64,000 bases of DNA from Zoroaster sp. YZ-2022 (lineage: Eukaryota > Echinodermata > Asteroidea > Forcipulatida > Zoroasteridae). The stretch lies in NCBI GenBank assembly GCA_029582265.1, contig CM055823.1, positions 11,721,716 through 11,785,715 of the forward strand. Direction: 5' to 3'. Position 1 is the stretch's first letter. The number at the start of each line of letters is the position of its first letter. The position numbers and the translations under genes were made by a program. Below, piece by piece: positions 52,123 through 62,112 of the stretch. The notes under the pieces are model-generated. The model was not told the DNA's origin, did no database searches, and worked only from the letters and a program-made list of their open reading frames with translations.

Positions 52123-53381
52123 ATGAGTCAAGTATTCGGTCACAAACTAAATCCGTACAGAAAATTTAGAGAACCAAAAGGTATAAAAGGAATACGACAA
52201 AATGTCATTACAAACAATCCGAGCACCATCAGTGAAAACCAACTGTTGTCGATTCGTTTTCCAAATTTAGGAAAAGATGACGTCATCGTTCCAGGCACGG
52301 CTAGATTAGCTTTTAACATTACTCTAGAATCTGAAGATGATACTAGAACACTCATTAAAAATATAGGCAGAGCCATCGTAACAAATATTTCTATTAAAAT
52401 TGAAGGAAATGAAGTGTTTAGTTTAGACGATGCGGATGTGTACAATTGTTTTAAAGACACGTGGTTGACGAGTGATCAACTCTACAATCTTGCGTCTCAA
52501 GGACTCGGACTTGATAATATAACTAAATTAAGAGTAGGCGCTAGCGACGGTAATGCTACAGTCAACGAAGGAAAAGACAAAGCTGTCGCGGATACTTTAA
52601 AAAATAGATTTTGCATTCCACTCGATTTTGAACTATTGACCGATCATCAACCGTATTATCAAGCCGGGTTAGCGGATCGATTAACTTATGAACTCACGTT
52701 TAATAAATTTTCAAAAGTTATCAAAAGCTCAGACGACAATAGTAAATATATCATAAGCGGAATTTCTCTAGAATACGAGGTTGTTAGTAATCCGCATCTC
52801 GCTCAAATGATTAAAAATCAATTTAACTAGCTATAGTGTACGACAGAGTCTTGAGACAAAGCGTAAAACAGCTAAACAAACGAGATACAACGTGGAATAT
52901 AAATCTCAATACACCCGCAAAAAGCATGAAAGGAATATTGCTTTTATTCAAAGAGCCCGATGTAAAAGATTGTCAGAAATTTTATAATCTAAAAATTGAT
53001 AAAGTTTCAATTACTATTGAAGGAGTTCCTAATCAACTTTATGCGCAAGGGATGAGTAGATATCAACACTGGGAAGAAATTAAAAGATATTTCGGAGGTT
53101 CAAGAATAAGCAAAGCTTTAGGTCTATCGAATGTGAAAATCTTTGATTACTACTACGATAAATACGGGTTGTTTTTAGATATGAGAAGCAACGACGACAA
53201 CAAACTTCACGGAAGTGGAAGGCGAGTAGAAAACTTATCCGAAGGGATTACCATTCAACTCGAAAAAGAGTCGGAAACTGCCGGCGAATTATACTGCTAC
53301 ATTTATCATCGTCCATCATCATGGACGCTCAACTCAATATCGAAAATGGACGATTTCATAGTGCGATATATTAATATATAA
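52123..53381 (+). pseudogene. MCP: Major capsid protein, double-jelly-roll hexon (outer), one frame change
   Basis: MSQVFGHKLNPYRKFREPKG starts a frame intact to 52830 (KDDVIVPGTARLAFNITLES; IEGNEVFSLDDADVYNCFKD; LLTDHQPYYQAGLADRLTYE). It then continues in the next phase to 53381 (DTTWNINLNTPAKSMKGILL; IEGVPNQLYAQGMSRYQHWE). About 420 residues overall, normal for Maverick hexon-like proteins. A single small indel separates the halves, making this the least damaged capsid gene in the window. Followed 21 bp later by the ATPase. Confidence 0.9.
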
Positions 53382-53402
53382 AAAATTGTACTAGTTTTAA
53401 AC

Positions 53403-53963
53403 ATGTTGCCAAGATATCCACACGCTGCATTGATTTGTGGTCAAACTGGATGTGGAAAAACAGAATTTGCTTTAAATCTATTGGAAGATGAATATCGTAA
53501 ATATTTTGAATATGTCGTTATATTATGTCCGACCATTGCCAAAAATCTCGCCTACCAAAACAGAAAATGGATTTGGAACGATGAGCGAGTGTACATTGAC
53601 GATCTAAGTGATTTATCGCTAAACAAAGTGATAGAAACTTACCACAATGTTTTTAAAGGAGATGAGACGTTGTTTATCATCGACGACTGCTCCGCGACCA
53701 AACAAATAAAGTATAGAAAATATGACGAGAACAATAAATGTATGATCAGCCAGTAGGCTTTTAGCGGCAGACACGCCAAACACAGCTGTTGGATTCTTTC
53801 GCAGAAATACAATAGCGTGTTGAAAGATTTTAGAGAGCAACTAAAGTGGTTGTGTATATTTTATTGTAAAGATAGAGATTCGTTTGAAAATTGTCTTCGA
53901 GAAAATGACGTCATACCGACCCAAGCGTTGAGAATAGAAATGTCAAAAATTAAAACGAGCTAA
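53403..53963 (+). pseudogene. Genome-packaging ATPase (outer), one in-frame stop
   Basis: MLPRYPHAALICGQTGCGKT carries an intact Walker A (GQTGCGKT), and GDETLFIIDDCSATK is Walker B. After a TAG at 53754-53756 the same frame continues (AFSGRHAKHSCWILSQKYN; LKWLCIFYCKDRDSFENCL) to a stop at 53961. About 186 residues, typical for Maverick FtsK/A32-type ATPases, which drive DNA into the capsid. Directly downstream of MCP on the same strand. Confidence 0.9.
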
Positions 53964-53989
53964 ACATTGCAAGTTAATTTTAAAAACGG

Positions 53990-54125
53990 ATCAATCGACT
54001 TATTTTGAAATACTAGACTGAACAAGTCTTGACAAGTAACTTGTCAAGTTACTTGACAGGTTGTAGTAAGTTACTTAACAGGTTGTAGTAAGTAACTTGT
54101 CAAGTTACTTAGTAGGTTACTTGTA
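53990..54125 (+). repeat. Tandem repeats between ATPase and J (outer)
   Basis: Two copies of a 22-bp unit (AC(A/T)GGTTGTAGTAAGTTACTT type), flanked by palindromic CAAGTAACTTGTCAAGTTACTTG words. Same position as the unrelated 11-bp repeats in the inner element. Confidence 0.8.
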
Positions 54126-54152
54126 AGATTATAATAAAATTTATAGATAAAT

Positions 54153-54533
54153 ATGCTCATCGAATGTTTAGTTGGATTTTGCGTATTTACAAACTGTTTA
54201 GTACTCGGTGGAGTTGTATTTTTGAATCGTAAATACTCGTACGTCAATGATGAATTTATAAAACCGCTAACTAGAGCAAAGCAAATTTTTAAAAAATATA
54301 ACAAGACTTATGTAATAATGGAACAAGTTGCAAACATTTTAAACGAAGAGCCAGCGCAGCAAGCAAGTTGCGTTGAATCAGTTTGTACTAATAATCGCAG
54401 CGATCGTTTGTTGGCTGTTGTCGCTGGAGGAAATTCAAAAAAAATTATCGGTAAAGAGTATAGTATTTCTGAAATTGAAACTTTAAACTCAGTCGATCAA
54501 GATAAATTATACGCGCGATACGAAGCGAGACTA
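54153..54533 (+). pseudogene. Gene J (outer), truncated by insertion
   Basis: MLIECLVGFCVFTNCLVLGG (membrane anchor) through LTRAKQIFKKYNKTYV to LYARYEARL, matching the inner J for about 125 codons, then cut at 54533 by the foreign sequence. The rest of J, the 81-residue gene and the integrase N-terminus do not reappear after the insertion, so about 1.2 kb was also lost. Confidence 0.75.
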
Positions 54534-54939
54534 CAATCCCGGTCAAATCTCGCTGGGCCCCACCCCCCCCCCCCGGCCCCCTGACAATGTTGGCTCTCAT
54601 TCCAAGGTCTGTGCTCCGGCTGGAGATAACAACATTGGTGGGGGAGCGGGGGACAGGGGAGGGTATGTTTATTGTCACGTGTCCCAACTATTTTGGCCGG
54701 GATTGTCTGAATTCCCTTGTAGTATTTGTGAGCGACATGCCCATTTTATCAATGCGCTTCTTGTCTGTCTTTGTGAATTTTATTTTATTTCAGTTTTTTA
54801 TTTTATTTTATTATTACAGTAGTACTATTATTTTTTCCCTGGAGGGGTGTTTGGTTTTGTTTCCCAAACATGAAATGGCATCCAAAGGTTGAATTAAAGA
54901 ACATTCATTTTGGGGAAAAATAATAAAATATTATTGTAG

Positions 54940-55090
54940 ATTTACCCAAACGTGTGATAAGTACTGTATGCTCAGTGTTTCCCGAGTTATGCGGAGAAAA
55001 ACACACAATTGTTTTACACGGGTGGGATTCGAACCTACGATCACCGCGTTCCAACGCACATGTCTCAACCACTACACCACCATGGTACCC
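54940..55090 (-). mobile_element. tRNA-derived SINE copy 1
   Basis: Reverse-strand B box GGTTCGAATCC (55025-55035) with an upstream A box (GTGGTGTAGTGGTTGAGAC, minus strand, near 55080). It is followed on the minus strand by the body shared with the two plus-strand copies (TTTTTCTCCGCA, GAGCATACAGTACTTATCAC). Confidence 0.75.
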
Positions 55091-55639
55091 GCTGAAGTGG
55101 ATACTAAGGTTGAATTAAAGAACATTTAACTGTACAATAAAGGAGACTCACTCCCTTGAAGAGGCTTATATGTTGTTTGTGTATCCTAATACGCTTTTCG
55201 CGTTGAACACGAACTCTCTTTTAAGTGATAACATGTTTCTGGGTGCAATTTTATTCATTCATAAGAATATTAGTTCAGAAAATATTGTTTAAGGACGATG
55301 CATGGCTGCAATGCGCTTGCGCGCAAAACACAGATGATCAGAACTTTATTGTAGGGTGCACCGTACACGGTTCACCATGACGGTTCACCATGCCATTTTT
55401 GTCCATAAGTTCCCAAAAGAGAGTTTGTGTTCAACGCGAAAAGCACATTAGGATACACAAACAACAGACAAGCCTCTTCAATTTGATTTCATCCCCTCAT
55501 TCCGTTATTTTGACGAAATATCCAACAGTGATCCATCGATACCAAAATAGAAAGGAAGGGAGTGACTCTCCTTTATTGTCCAGTTATGAACCGTGGTTAC
55601 ATTATCCATCGACATATGAACTGGGATATTGTCGGCGGA

Positions 55640-55835
55640 TACCACGGTGGTATAGTGGATAAGACACCTGCTGTGGAACGCGGGGATCATAGGTTCGAGT
55701 CCTACCCTAGTAGAATTATTGTGATTTTTGTCCGCAGCACTCGGGAAACTCCGAGTATACAGTGCTTGTCACACATTATTGTAAAATCAACAATATTATT
55801 TTTGTTTTAAATGTTGTTGTATTTTTCCCAATGTT
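55640..55835 (+). mobile_element. tRNA-derived SINE copy 2
   Basis: A box ACGGTGGTATAGTGGATAAG, B box GGTTCGAGTCC (55692-55702), then body GCAGCACTCGGGAAACTCCG and GAGTATACAGTGCTTGTCAC. The isotype of the parent tRNA is not clear. Confidence 0.75.
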
Positions 55836-55865
55836 CTTTAATTCAACCTTACTGTCCACTTCAGC

Positions 55866-56050
55866 GCGTACCGCGGTGGTGTAGTTGTTGAGACACGTGC
55901 GTTGGAACGCTGTGATCGTAGGTTCGAATCCCACCCGTGTAAAGCAATTGTGTGTTTTTCTCCGCAGCACTCGGAAACACCGAGTATACAGTACTTATCA
56001 CACGTTAGGGTAAATCTGCAATAATATTTTATTATTTTTCCCCAAAATAA
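55866..56050 (+). mobile_element. tRNA-derived SINE copy 3
   Basis: A box GCGGTGGTGTAGTTGTTGAG, B box GGTTCGAATCC (55921-55931), body GCAGCACTCGGAAACACCGA and GAGTATACAGTACTTATCAC. Same family as copies 1 and 2. Confidence 0.75.
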
Positions 56051-56264
56051 ATGTTCTTTAATTCAACCTTTGGATGCCATTTCATGTTTGGGAAACAAAG
56101 CCAAACACCCCTCCAGGTAAAAAATAATAGTACTACTGTAATAATAAAATTTAATAAAAAACTGAAATAAAATACAAAGACAGACAAGAAGCGCATGGAT
56201 AATATGGGCATGTCGCTCACAAATACTACAAGGGAATTCAGACAATCCCGGTCAAATCTCGCTA

Positions 56265-57158
56265 AAATTTCTACAAGTAAAACTAAAGAGTGGTTAAAAA
56301 AGCAAGCGTTATGGCAGATTTATCTTCCATATCTCGCCTACATTCCTAGACCGACCAGCTCAAACTCTTTTCAAGAAAAACCAAACGAGGTTCATTAAGC
56401 AGATTTGTTGTTTCTTCCTCACGATACAGTGAATAAAAAAGTATACAAGTACGCGTTAACAATCTGTGACGAAGCTAGCAGGTATAAAGAAGCCGAACCT
56501 CTAATTGATAAAACTGCCGCGCAAGTCAGTAACGCGTTTGAAAAAAAAAAATTCAAGCTAAGTTTACTGACTTGGCAAAAAAATTTAAAAGTCGATCCAG
56601 GAAAAGAATTTATGGCGAGCGTCGTTTTAATGAGTAAAAATCACGTAAAGATACAGAGGCGAAGCTCAAAATCATAGAGCGCAAGGCATCGTCGAACGAT
56701 TCAACAGAACTTTAGCCGGGAGACTGTTTTCTCATCAATACGCGCAAGAAATAGCAACTAATGCAAGAAATAAAGAGTGGGTAAAAAGATTACCGCAAGT
56801 CATAAAAGTTTAAATAACGAAGAAACTAGACTCATTAAATTAAAACCAAAAGATGCCATTAAACAAAAATTTGTTGAGCAGACTGCTGCTTCGCCATCCC
56901 AAAAATCCAATGAAAAAAGAATTGATTCAAACGCGCTCGTTAGATATTTATACGCGCCCGGAGAAGCTGAAAATAACACTCGTCGCAGAGCTACCGATCC
57001 AATGTGGTCCATTAAAACATATACTATTAAAAATGTTGTTGTTGTAAAAAAATCAACCCACAGTGTATTATTTAGAATCGGGTCCTTCTCGTAGTTTTGT
57101 TAGAGAAGAATTACAAATTATTCCGAGAGATACACAACTTCCACCAAAAAATATTTAA
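56265..57158 (+). pseudogene. INT: Retroviral-type integrase (outer), 5' end lost
   Basis: Begins abruptly after the foldback cluster with KISTSKTKEWLKKQALWQIY, then HQ-to-stop damage before LLFLPHDT, VDPGKEFMASV and GIVERFNRTLAG (the last in a shifted phase). The C-terminal part reads ALVRYLYAPGEAENNTRR and ends at 57156-57158. At least four frame changes. It corresponds to 37616-38557 and converges on PolB. Confidence 0.85.
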
Positions 57159-57160
57159 TT

Positions 57161-60100
57161 TCACGTCATCAACTTATAATGACCGTATGCAAAAGTGTGT
57201 ATTCCGTTTTGTAAAATATATCTCTTTGTGTCTAAAGGAGATAAGGAAATTTTATTAACGCGTGTCGTGTAAATGTTATGTTTTTCATTTCTAATAAAAT
57301 TCATAGAGTGAGTGAGAGTCTTTTTTTGAGATAAAACTTGTTTAAATTGCTCATGCGTAATTTGCTTTTTCAAAACGTGCTTTTTTACGCCTTTGGCTTT
57401 TCTTAAAGATTCTTCATTTGATAAAAGTATCGAGTACATTTTTGGTCTTAGTCCAACAAATTCAGAAATAAGAGTTCCAGATGTCTCGTCCTTATATTTA
57501 CCAATCACCTTTTTATTCGCGTCTGAATACAAAAAATGATCTTTGCTATAATTACTATAATTACTAAAATTATAAACATCTCTCGTTTTAATATCGAGTA
57601 ATACACTGTCAGTATCCGTATAAAGTAAATTGCATCTGTCGTTGTACTTTGTTTTTAGATGATTGTAATAAAAATTGTACATGAAAGCTTTAGACAAATC
57701 TAAAATAGTCATTCCGACGTATACCGGACGGCTGAGTACGAGTTTTGTTTTATGCATATGAATAGCTGTCAAGTCGTGATCGAAAATCTTAGCTTTTGCA
57801 AAAGTTGGTTTTGCTATTAATTTACGCATACGTTCTTGTTCATTAATCGTTACATCTCACTAGATGTACGTTAATTCGATTTCGTAAATTTTCCATCGTT
57901 TTTCCAAATACTGAATTATTCATGAGTTTGTATAAATCATTTTCAAACTCTGACTGCATTTTTTCTAAGATGTGTGTTTAATTCAATGTATGACTTCATC
58001 CAAGGTTTTTGATTAAATGATAAAACCCGATGAATTTTACTTAGTTTCATGCCGAGAGATAAATACAATTGTAAAACACGATAATCAAGAACGTATTTTG
58101 ATTTGTTATTTAAGTTGGGTGTTAATTTATTTACGTTTGGTGCTGGTCTGTTTTTCAATAGCTCACGCTGACAGAAAGACATCATTTCTTTTGGAATTTT
58201 CAACGATTCTGGGGCGAGTGGAAACGCATTGTGAATATCGTGCAATTCTTTAGGATATTCAAGATCAACTTCTAAAGTGTACCCTTTACTCGATTCTGGC
58301 GAGACTGATTTTATATCGAGCAAATTAATTTCATCTTCAGTTAACCATTTAAATTTTTCGGTTGGAAGGTATTGACTCATCGCCCAGCCGTACAAATTAT
58401 TCGAGTCTAAATATTGTATATAATTCGTAGGTTTTGATGAGTCGTAATCAACTAAATAAGGATTGTTTGCTTTAGCGTATCTTTCGCTCACCATAGACGT
58501 CCCTCCCCTAGTACCCTTTTCTATAAATAAATGCATGTCGATATCCGTCAACAACTCTAAATTTATGTTCGAATGTTTCAACAGCGCGTCCCAACTCAAG
58601 CCAGGACCGGTGTAATAATGAGCGGGATCCAAACCGTAGTGTTTCAAACAAGTTACTCGAAAATTCTCAAAAACGTCAGCCAATAACAAAGTATCCGTAC
58701 GCACGTACAAATCATGATAATCACCTAGATTTTTACATTCAAACGTGTTCCAAACGTTCTTTGCATGCTCATACTGTTCGTAAGTAATGCCTTCGTCATT
58801 TAATTTACTATAAAAAGCGTGTTTAATAGGAAGACTCGTTTCTTCAAAACGTTCAAAAGAGTCCATGTATTCGTAGGGATAAACTCCCTTTATTAAAAGC
58901 AATTTCATCTTGTTTAAATCTGGTTCGAACTTTTTGTGATAAGTGAAGAATCAGGATTGCTCGGTTTATCGAGTGAAGCTGGTAAAAATTTAAAGCTGTC
59001 GATAAATCGCAGTTGCCCGATTGAAAAAGAAATATACTTTTCCATGTTGTTTGGAATACATTTTAAATTTCCATTGACTCGACTCGCAGCTTGCATAATA
59101 AGATGAGTCGTATCCTCGCAAATTATGAAATATTACTGGAATGACTGTTTTGTTCGGTTCTAGTCTTAGTTTTAAATTAGTTATTATGCGCCGCGCCTCG
59201 ATATTTTCCAGTCACGTGACAATGATCGCGTACTTTCTTGTCGTCTTTGTTAAAAGTTTTTTCGCAAATCCAACACTTTTTAGCCTCGTTATAATTTTCA
59301 GTATTGTCTTTCGTCATTATTATAGCTTTAGGGTTTTTTAATATGTCGTAATTTTTTTGTTTTTCCTCGATGATCGCATCTAGAAAGTGTTTAACAGCAT
59401 CTGACCCTCTGTATGTCTTTTGTGATTGAATTTTACCGTCGCATCGAATAATCACGTACGAATACCCGCAAGCTATGTGTTCTTGCAATTTTTTAGTATT
59501 GGTTGCACTCGTATCGTCAATCTTTTTAATTAACGATTCAAAGTCTGCGTACATGACGAAAGAAACTTTCATCTTTTTATGATAGTTTATAAATTTTATC
59601 GTATCATTTTTACCCTTAGTTAGCATCACGATTTTACCACCATCTTTACCACCAATTCCCACACAATCTAACATGTGTTGTTGGAGCAAAGCTTCGGTAA
59701 AAAAAATTACTTAAACATCTCGTGCAAAAGAATTTACGATGTTCATATTTCGTTTGATCAAAATGTAAACGGTTAAAATCCTTAATCCAAACGTAGTGCG
59801 ATTTATTTTCTTTATGAATTAATAATAAATTAATACGTTTTATATCCGCGGGTTGATCGCTAAGTTTATAAACTACGTGAAATTTGTTTTCGTAACCATA
59901 AACGTTTAGTGCCAACTTGTTTTGTTTCTCAACTTTTTTGATCTGACTGATTGGAGTTGGAGCATCGATCCCATCAAAATTTAAACCGTCCTCCATTGGA
60001 TATCTAGAAATTCTATCCGAATGATGAGTCGCAGGAAAAATAGCAGAACGCAGCGCCCATCTCAGACAATCATCATCCTCGTTTTTGACGTTGATGCATG

Positions 60101-60876
60101 CTTTTTTGTTACTTATATAGTTTGGTAGTTTTATAAGAACCACGTCTCAAAGGTTCATATCGCGAGATATGAATATTCATCATTTCAACACGATCTATGA
60201 CCCACCCAGAACCGTTGCGCGTCCATTTTTCTATAACCTCATTAATTTCCCAAAAGACCGTAATTAATAAATCTTCAATTTCGCTCATATCGAGTAAAAC
60301 GATGTAGCCACGATTATGAAACGCTGGAAATTCATAATTGATCGTATCATCTGGTTTCTCTTTATGTAATTGAATCACCAAAGTAATCATAAACTTTATC
60401 CCTCCAAATTCTTGCAAGTCTAAAGTTAACTTTTCTATAATCTTTAACTTGACAGCTTCCCAAAAAACTATTAGATCTCTCTCTGTGCTGTGACCCACCG
60501 GTACAATTATCGTCCATTCACGCAAATACCTAACACCATCAACTGGTGGTTCGTCAAAGGCTAACTCTTGTTCGGGCGCGTAAAACCTTCTTATAGCGTC
60601 AATGTAGTCTTTTTTTATATGTTGCCCTCTTCTTCCGCTGCCATGTTCTGTTAAAACAATATTTTCAGCTTCTATACGCTCTCTAAGTTGAGCCAAGTTT
60701 AATTTATACAACGGCGTTGGTCTCTGCCGTTTTTTGTATCTTTTTACAGCCTCATACCAAGGCCGTTTATTTATTTTCTTTGTTCTACTGTCTCGCGACA
60801 CAATTAATGGTCTAATATGTCTGCGCGCAAAATTCTTCAATTCTGTCAATGTCCACTTTGATAAATAGTTCACCAT
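57161..60876 (-). pseudogene. POLB: Protein-primed DNA polymerase B (outer), full extent, frameshifted
   Basis: About 1,230 codons from MVNYLSKWTLTELKNFARRH. Order: SAP/HeH-like start (to about 60700); conserved N-domain (VPVGHSTERDLIVFWEAVKL; FGGIKFMITLVIQLH); a short block around DDDCLRWALRSAIFP, absent from the inner copy; zinc finger (FCTRCL, near 59720); endonuclease VII-like CWICEKTFNKDDKKVRDHCH (near 59240); exonuclease-type NLRGYDS (near 59115). Palm motifs: A (YLDSNNLYGWAMSQ, near 58400), B (LMNNSVFGKTMENL, 57930-57890) and C (YTDTDSVL, near 57613). Frame changes near 60125, 59670, 59170, 58910, 57940 and 57840. The start codon lies inside the terminal repeat. Confidence 0.9.
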
Positions 60877-61244
60877 CGTCTTTAATATACTACTAGATTT
60901 TATTTTATTTTTTGTTTCAATTTCATAAGTGCTTTTTTTTTATTTTTTTTTATTTGTATTTTATTTTTATTTTTATTTTTTTAATCCACCACCCTCCACC
61001 AAACTCCTAATTTTTTTTTTAAACATCAACAACAAAAAACATTAAAGGTCAACCACCTCCAAACACCTCTTACGTCATCAACCACACCTCTTACGTCATC
61101 AACCACACCAACAAACAACCTCCCTCCACAACCAAACACCACTCCTAAAAAGGGTACTGTTCCACAACCGCTATTTCTTCTCCTCTACACCAAACACCAC
61201 CCCTAAAAAGGGTACTGGTCCAGAACCGCTATTTCTTCTCTACT
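60856..61244 (-). repeat. Outer Maverick right terminal inverted repeat, with duplicated end
   Basis: Mirror of 30263-30585, but the terminal 56-58 bp occurs twice in tandem (61131-61188 and 61189-61244), so this repeat is longer. It contains the promoter region, leader and first seven codons of PolB on the minus strand. Confidence 0.9.
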
Positions 61245-61249
61245 CCCAG

Positions 61250-62059
61250 AGTCCGGCATTCTCCCAAAGACGATCAGAGCATACTGATCGAAACATTGAG
61301 TTGTAACCACCAGTTCTTTTTAGAACTAATTACTACTCAAAAGAGAATTTTTTCACATAGTGTCACCACAAACAGTCTTTACTTATGATTTAAGTATGAT
61401 GTAAATGCACATGGTAACACATGTATTTGCACATGTGTGTCACATGCTCATTAGCATTTTTATTCTTTGAAAAGAATCAGAGTAAATTTGGCTGCCACGC
61501 ATAAGCCCTATTCACTGATAATTCTGTATGTCATTTGAAGAGTTTTTGTCATATGAAGAATGTTTGTGAGGTCGTCTAGATACTGTTCTAATCACCTCCA
61601 CTTTTTTTATCCATACACCTGAACTATATAATTTGAAGGCAAAATGTGTTTTGTTTTGTAATACTTACAAGCCTACCCACATTGTAAAGATTTTAAACAT
61701 TGTGTTGGGAGTTTCTATTTAAGCAAAATATTATGACCTGACTGACACTACATGTAGATGTAATCCTTTTTCAGATTCAGTTCAAATATCACAAATGTAT
61801 TTCTCATTTCCAAATCCAAGCTAACAGACCTTTATCAAAGTGCAGCCATCTTGTTTTTCTTCCATTCAAATTCACATGACCAAACTGAGGCTGGAAGGAG
61901 AATAGTCTGGCCCATTTTATGTACTGAAAATAAGCACCCTAGCCGCATTTGTGTATACAGGGAATCAGACAAAGATTGCCACAGTGTATATAAAGGTCAA
62001 TATGCTGCCAAGAAAACATAATGTTCTACTAAGGATATTAATCAGTTTACAATACTTAC
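61250..62059. other. Intron; no gene seen
   Basis: AT-rich sequence right of the Maverick insertion and left of the CLN3-like exon. No supported feature. Confidence 0.4.
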
Positions 62060-62112
62060 TATAGAAAAAATAGCGAGGAGAAATTTATCAGAAAATGCCA
62101 ATCCAGATATTC
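62060..62112 (-). CDS. CLN3: CLN3-like gene, exon with AFSD membrane helix
   Basis: A 53-bp exon on the minus strand: acceptor TTCACTGCAG, donor GTAAGT. Read in the phase that joins to 28030-28064 it encodes ISGLAFSDKFLLAIFSI. In CLN3 a VAFS-type helix stands just before the small-residue/GE segment, which is exactly what the next exon supplies. The intron between these two exons is 33,995 bp and contains the nested Maverick block. Upstream exons should lie to the right of the window or in the remaining 1.9 kb, where none was recognised. Confidence 0.6.

Larger units (their letters stand above)
54534..56264. mobile_element. Foldback cluster with tRNA-derived SINE copies
   Basis: The block starts and ends with the same 21-bp word beginning CAATCCCGGTCAAATCTCGC (54534 and 56244). 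Two arms of about 410 bp (54697-55128 and 55840-56260) are inverted copies, with a smaller inverted pair inside (55130-55225 and 55408-55480). A mini-palindrome (CAATCCCGGTCAAAT...ATTTTGGCCGGGATTG) occupies 54534-54706. Three tRNA-like SINE copies lie within. No transposase. It replaces about 1.2 kb of Maverick sequence. Confidence 0.7.
30263..61244. mobile_element. Outer Maverick/Polinton (adintovirus-like) element, interrupted
   Basis: Inverted terminal repeats beginning AGTAGAGAAGAAATAGCGGT and a 5-bp target duplication bound 30,982 bp. Removing the inner element (34061-49373) and one ACTCG copy leaves about 15.7 kb, normal for Mavericks. Gene order left to right: A>, <B, <C, <D, <E, G>, <K, <H, MCP>, ATPase>, J>, integrase>, <PolB. 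The combination of protein-primed PolB, retroviral-type integrase, FtsK/A32-type ATPase and hexon-like capsid protein defines the group. It is inactive: most genes have frameshifts, G is split, and J and integrase are damaged by a second insertion. Confidence 0.93.

Noticed and set aside
30263..61244. A single giant (31-kb) Polinton with duplicated genes
   Set aside because: A second complete set of terminal repeats with its own ACTCG duplication lies inside, and gene G is cut exactly at that site; two nested elements explain everything.
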